Shown: positions 61,959 to 64,000 of the stretch, in pieces
How the letters are laid out: every line of letters begins with the position of its first letter
How positions within the stretch are numbered: position 1 is the stretch's first letter
DNA from: Ensifer canadensis
GTDB lineage: Bacteria; Pseudomonadota; Alphaproteobacteria; Rhizobiales; Rhizobiaceae
DNA length: 64,000 nucleotides
Reading direction: 5' to 3'
Assembly (NCBI RefSeq): GCF_017488845.2
Contig: NZ_CP083370.1
Location: 930,001-994,000, forward strand
Made by a program: the position numbers and the translations under genes
The notes under the pieces: model-generated
Database searches by the model: none
Seen by the model: the letters and a program-made list of their open reading frames with translations, nothing else
What the model was told of the DNA's origin: nothing

Positions 61959-62921
61959 TCAGCGAAGCGTCGAACGCTCCGCCAGCTTTTCGGCGTGCAG
62001 GCCGAGCATGTACATGGCGACCGTCGCGCCGGCGATGGCGGTGATGTCCGCGTGGTCATAGGCAGGCGCGACTTCGACGACATCGCTTCCGACGACAGTC
62101 AGGGCTCCGAGCTTGCGTAGAACCGAGAGTATCTTGGCGCTGGATGGGCCGCCGGCGACCGGAGTGCCGGTGCCGGGCGCATAGGCAGGGTCGAGGCAAT
62201 CGATGTCGAAGGTCAGATAGGCTTTGCGTTCCCCGACCTGCTGAATGATGGCGTCGGCAATGTCTGAAACACTCATTTCCTCGATGTCGTAGCCATAGAG
62301 AATGCGGATGCCGCAGTCTTCGGGCGCATGGGTGCGGATGCCGATCTGGATCGATGCGTCGGTATCGATCAGGCCCGCCCGCGCCGCACGGCCGACAAAC
62401 GAGCCATGATCAATACGACCGCGTTCATCCGGCCAAGTGTCCTGGTGCGCGTCGAACTGGACGAGGGCGAGGGGGCCATGGATGGCCGCATGGGCTTTCA
62501 GGATCGGATAGGTGATGAAGTGGTCGCCGCCAAGCGTCTGCAGATAGGCGCCGCTCTTCAGGATCTTTGCCGCTTCGCGCTCGATCGTCGCCGGCGTTTT
62601 CGAGTGGTTGCCGTAGTCGAGCAGGCAGTCACCGTAATCGATGGTTGCCATTTCAGCAAAGAGGTCACGTTCGAACGGGTATTGCGGATCGTTGTCGAAG
62701 ATCGCCGAGGCGCGGCGGATGGCCTGCGGCCCGAAGCGGGCGCCGGGACGATTGGAGGTTGCGGCGTCGAACGGGATGCCCCAGACGACGGCATCGACGT
62801 CCTTCAGCTGCTTTGAGTATTTGCGCCGCATGAAGGAGAGAATGCCGGCATGCGTCGGGTCCGATGCCGCCGATGTGAGTGAGCGCGCCGTTAGCGCGTG
62901 ATCGATCGTCCTGTTCGCCAT
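61959..62921 (-). CDS. speB: Agmatinase / arginase family ureohydrolase
   Basis: The protein has 320 aa from the ATG at 62921 (GGGAGACGGG upstream). Manganese-binding blocks: GGDHFITYP, QFDAHQDTW and TFDIDCLDPAYAPGTGTP. This fits agmatinase more than arginase, but guanidinobutyrase or related activity is possible. It is 12 bp from the convergent membrane transferase. In Sinorhizobium a speB paralogue lies beside argC, as here. Confidence 0.88.
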   Translation of the reverse strand: MANRTIDHALTARSLTSAASDPTHAGILSFMRRKYSKQLKDVDAVVWGIPFDAATSNRPGARFGPQAIRRASAIFDNDPQYPFERDLFAEMATIDYGDCLLDYGNHSKTPATIEREAAKILKSGAYLQTLGGDHFITYPILKAHAAIHGPLALVQFDAHQDTWPDERGRIDHGSFVGRAARAGLIDTDASIQIGIRTHAPEDCGIRILYGYDIEEMSVSDIADAIIQQVGERKAYLTFDIDCLDPAYAPGTGTPVAGGPSSAKILSVLRKLGALTVVGSDVVEVAPAYDHADITAIAGATVAMYMLGLHAEKLAERSTLR

Positions 62922-63003
62922 ATCCCGTCTCCCGTGTATGGCGGAACGTTGGACAATCGTCGCCGGCAAGGCAAGTCCCTGCCGGCGAATTCTACTGCAT
63001 AGT

Positions 63004-63099
63004 TCCTTAAATCGATTCCGATTTAAGGATAAAAATATGTAGCAGGTTCAAAGTGTTACAGCGTCCTTCGCGCGTCATATTTGACGCGCGGCGCTGTAA
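63004..63099. repeat. RIME1-like element (two palindromes)
   Basis: A 26-bp palindrome with arms TCCTTAAAT / ATTTAAGGA (63004-63029) is followed by a longer hairpin (63056-63099): outer arms TTACAGCG / CGCTGTAA and inner CGCGCGTCA / TGACGCGCG with a 4-nt loop. Two palindromes over about 96 bp match the published description of the Rhizobium intergenic mosaic element RIME1, as I recall it. It lies between speB and phhA, both read on the minus strand. Confidence 0.75.
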
Positions 63100-63104
63100 T
63101 GCTG

Positions 63105-63896
63105 TCAGGACGCCTTGGCTTCGAAGGTCGGCGCGAAGTCACCCAGCGCCTTGGCCTCGGTAATGCGCGCGCCGATGTCCTCTTCGATGATGGACTCGAG
63201 CTGCGCGAAGCTGTCGATCACGTAGTAGATCGGCTGGACGATATCGATGCGATAGGGGGTGCGCAGCACCGTCATCAGGTCGAAGGGGCGAAATTCACTC
63301 GCCGACGGCTCCATCGCCGTGCGGGTCTCGTTCGGCGACGACACGATGCCGGCACCGAAGCAGCGCCGACCTTGCGGCGTGTTGATCAGTCCGAACTCGA
63401 CAGTGAACCAGAAGATCCGGAACATATGCCAGGAATAACCCTTGCCAAGTGCGACGGCCTTTTCGCCGAAGCGGCGGACGAAGTTGGCGTAGCTCTGGTT
63501 GGTCAGGAGCGGGCAATGGCCGAAGACCTCGTGGAAAATATCAGGCTCTTCGATATAGTCGATGTGTTCGCGCCTGCGGATGAAGGTTGCGAGCGGAAAC
63601 TTGCCCTCAGACAGAAGTTCGTAGAACCGCGATGGCGGGATCAGTGCCGGTACGCCTTCGACACCGAAGCCGGTGGTTTCCTGCAGGCGGCGGTTGACGT
63701 CCTGCAACTGCGGCACGCGGTCAGGGCCAAGGCCAAGTTTGCGCGCGCCCTCCAGATATTCGTCGCAGGCCTTGTCGGCGAGCAGTGCCATCTGTCGCTG
63801 GTAAAGTTCGCCCCAGATCGCATCTTCCTCGGGCGTGTAGTGGTAGCTGCCATCGGGCTCCGGCAGTTTCGCGGTGTAGCTGCTTTCCTTGGGCAT
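63105..63896 (-). CDS. phhA: Phenylalanine 4-monooxygenase
   Basis: The protein has 263 aa. The iron-binding region EPDIFHEVFGHCPLL holds both His, and the third ligand is the Glu in FWFTVEFGL. It hydroxylates phenylalanine to tyrosine with tetrahydropterin. The length is that of the bacterial catalytic-only form. The RIME1-like repeat lies 5 bp after the stop. A divergent gene probably begins just past the window; an Lrp-type regulator is a common partner, though this is inference. Confidence 0.96.
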   Translation of the reverse strand: MPKESSYTAKLPEPDGSYHYTPEEDAIWGELYQRQMALLADKACDEYLEGARKLGLGPDRVPQLQDVNRRLQETTGFGVEGVPALIPPSRFYELLSEGKFPLATFIRRREHIDYIEEPDIFHEVFGHCPLLTNQSYANFVRRFGEKAVALGKGYSWHMFRIFWFTVEFGLINTPQGRRCFGAGIVSSPNETRTAMEPSASEFRPFDLMTVLRTPYRIDIVQPIYYVIDSFAQLESIIEEDIGARITEAKALGDFAPTFEAKAS

Positions 63897-63992
63897 GACG
63901 TCTCCTCATTCGTCAAAACATCCGGTTGTTGCAATTGTATCGCGAATGGAGCGAGTATTTGTTTCACAGTTGCCGGCGGAAGCCGCTGATGC

Positions 63993-64000
63993 GGGAGGAA
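63993..64000 (+). promoter_or_regulatory. Shine-Dalgarno of a plus-strand gene beyond the window
   Basis: GGGAGGAA at the very end of the window, reading away from phhA, should precede a start codon a few bases later. Confidence 0.6.

Overview
The window looks like a piece of a rhizobial (Rhizobiales/Rhizobiaceae) main chromosome, most likely Sinorhizobium/Ensifer. The evidence is high GC, alphaproteobacterial gene order (yceD-plsX-fabH-ihfA-merR; glyA-nrdR-ribD-ribE; hemB-RDD-bpt), an LdtR/L,D-transpeptidase pair, an Mg-type HemB, a second GroEL without GroES, and a RIME1-like double palindrome. The species assignment is inference from gene content and remembered gene order, not from a search.

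Layout. 1-9.3 kb: the 3' end of an exopolyphosphatase, then mostly minus-strand genes: a phytase-like esterase, a frameshifted AraC regulator facing a DUF2000 gene, a membrane adenylate cyclase, RNase D, a Tat-exported multicopper oxidase and an MFS transporter. 9.3-18 kb: aspS, then minus-strand groEL with a 72-aa protein behind a heat-shock-type promoter, a coupled cytochrome P450/lipid A acyltransferase pair, and a large unknown periplasmic protein. 18-25 kb: parC, an ArsR-like regulator, and minus-strand hemB-RDD-bpt-EamA. 25-27.5 kb: ldtR and an L,D-transpeptidase (peptidoglycan remodelling). 27.6-36.3 kb: glyA-nrdR-ribD-ribE and ribH-nusB, separated by four minus-strand accessory genes (periplasmic protein, GNAT, cupin, HAD), then an MFS transporter. 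36.5-44 kb: a K+-independent H+-pyrophosphatase, bamE, a cytochrome bc1 assembly chaperone, and the fatty-acid initiation block DUF177-plsX-fabH-ihfA-merR.

44.9-56.6 kb: a tRNA-Pro(GGG), two lower-GC family 2 glycosyltransferases, then a Wzx/Wzy-type polysaccharide locus. Its minus operon is wza-like, GT4, phosphoglycosyl transferase, Wzy-like polymerase, GT4. Divergent from it is a Wzc-like co-polymerase, followed by a convergent FemAB/BcsL-type acetyltransferase. Gene set and position next to ctaA-argC-speB match what I remember of the unipolar polysaccharide (UPP) adhesin locus of Agrobacterium and Sinorhizobium. The Wzc-like protein has a full C-terminal nucleotide-binding fold, but its Walker motifs and tyrosine tail are lost, so it looks like a pseudokinase. 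The divergent promoter region carries an inverted ATTAACCCT pair at similar distances from both genes. This locus is the most interesting system in the window.

56.7-64 kb: a metallophosphoesterase, a DUF2842 membrane protein, heme A synthase (ctaA), argC, an LTA-synthase-like membrane phosphatidylglycerol-type transferase, an agmatinase-family enzyme, the RIME1-like repeat, and phenylalanine 4-monooxygenase (phhA). The window ends on a Shine-Dalgarno sequence for a divergent gene beyond it.

No CRISPR array, transposase, integrase or prophage gene is visible.
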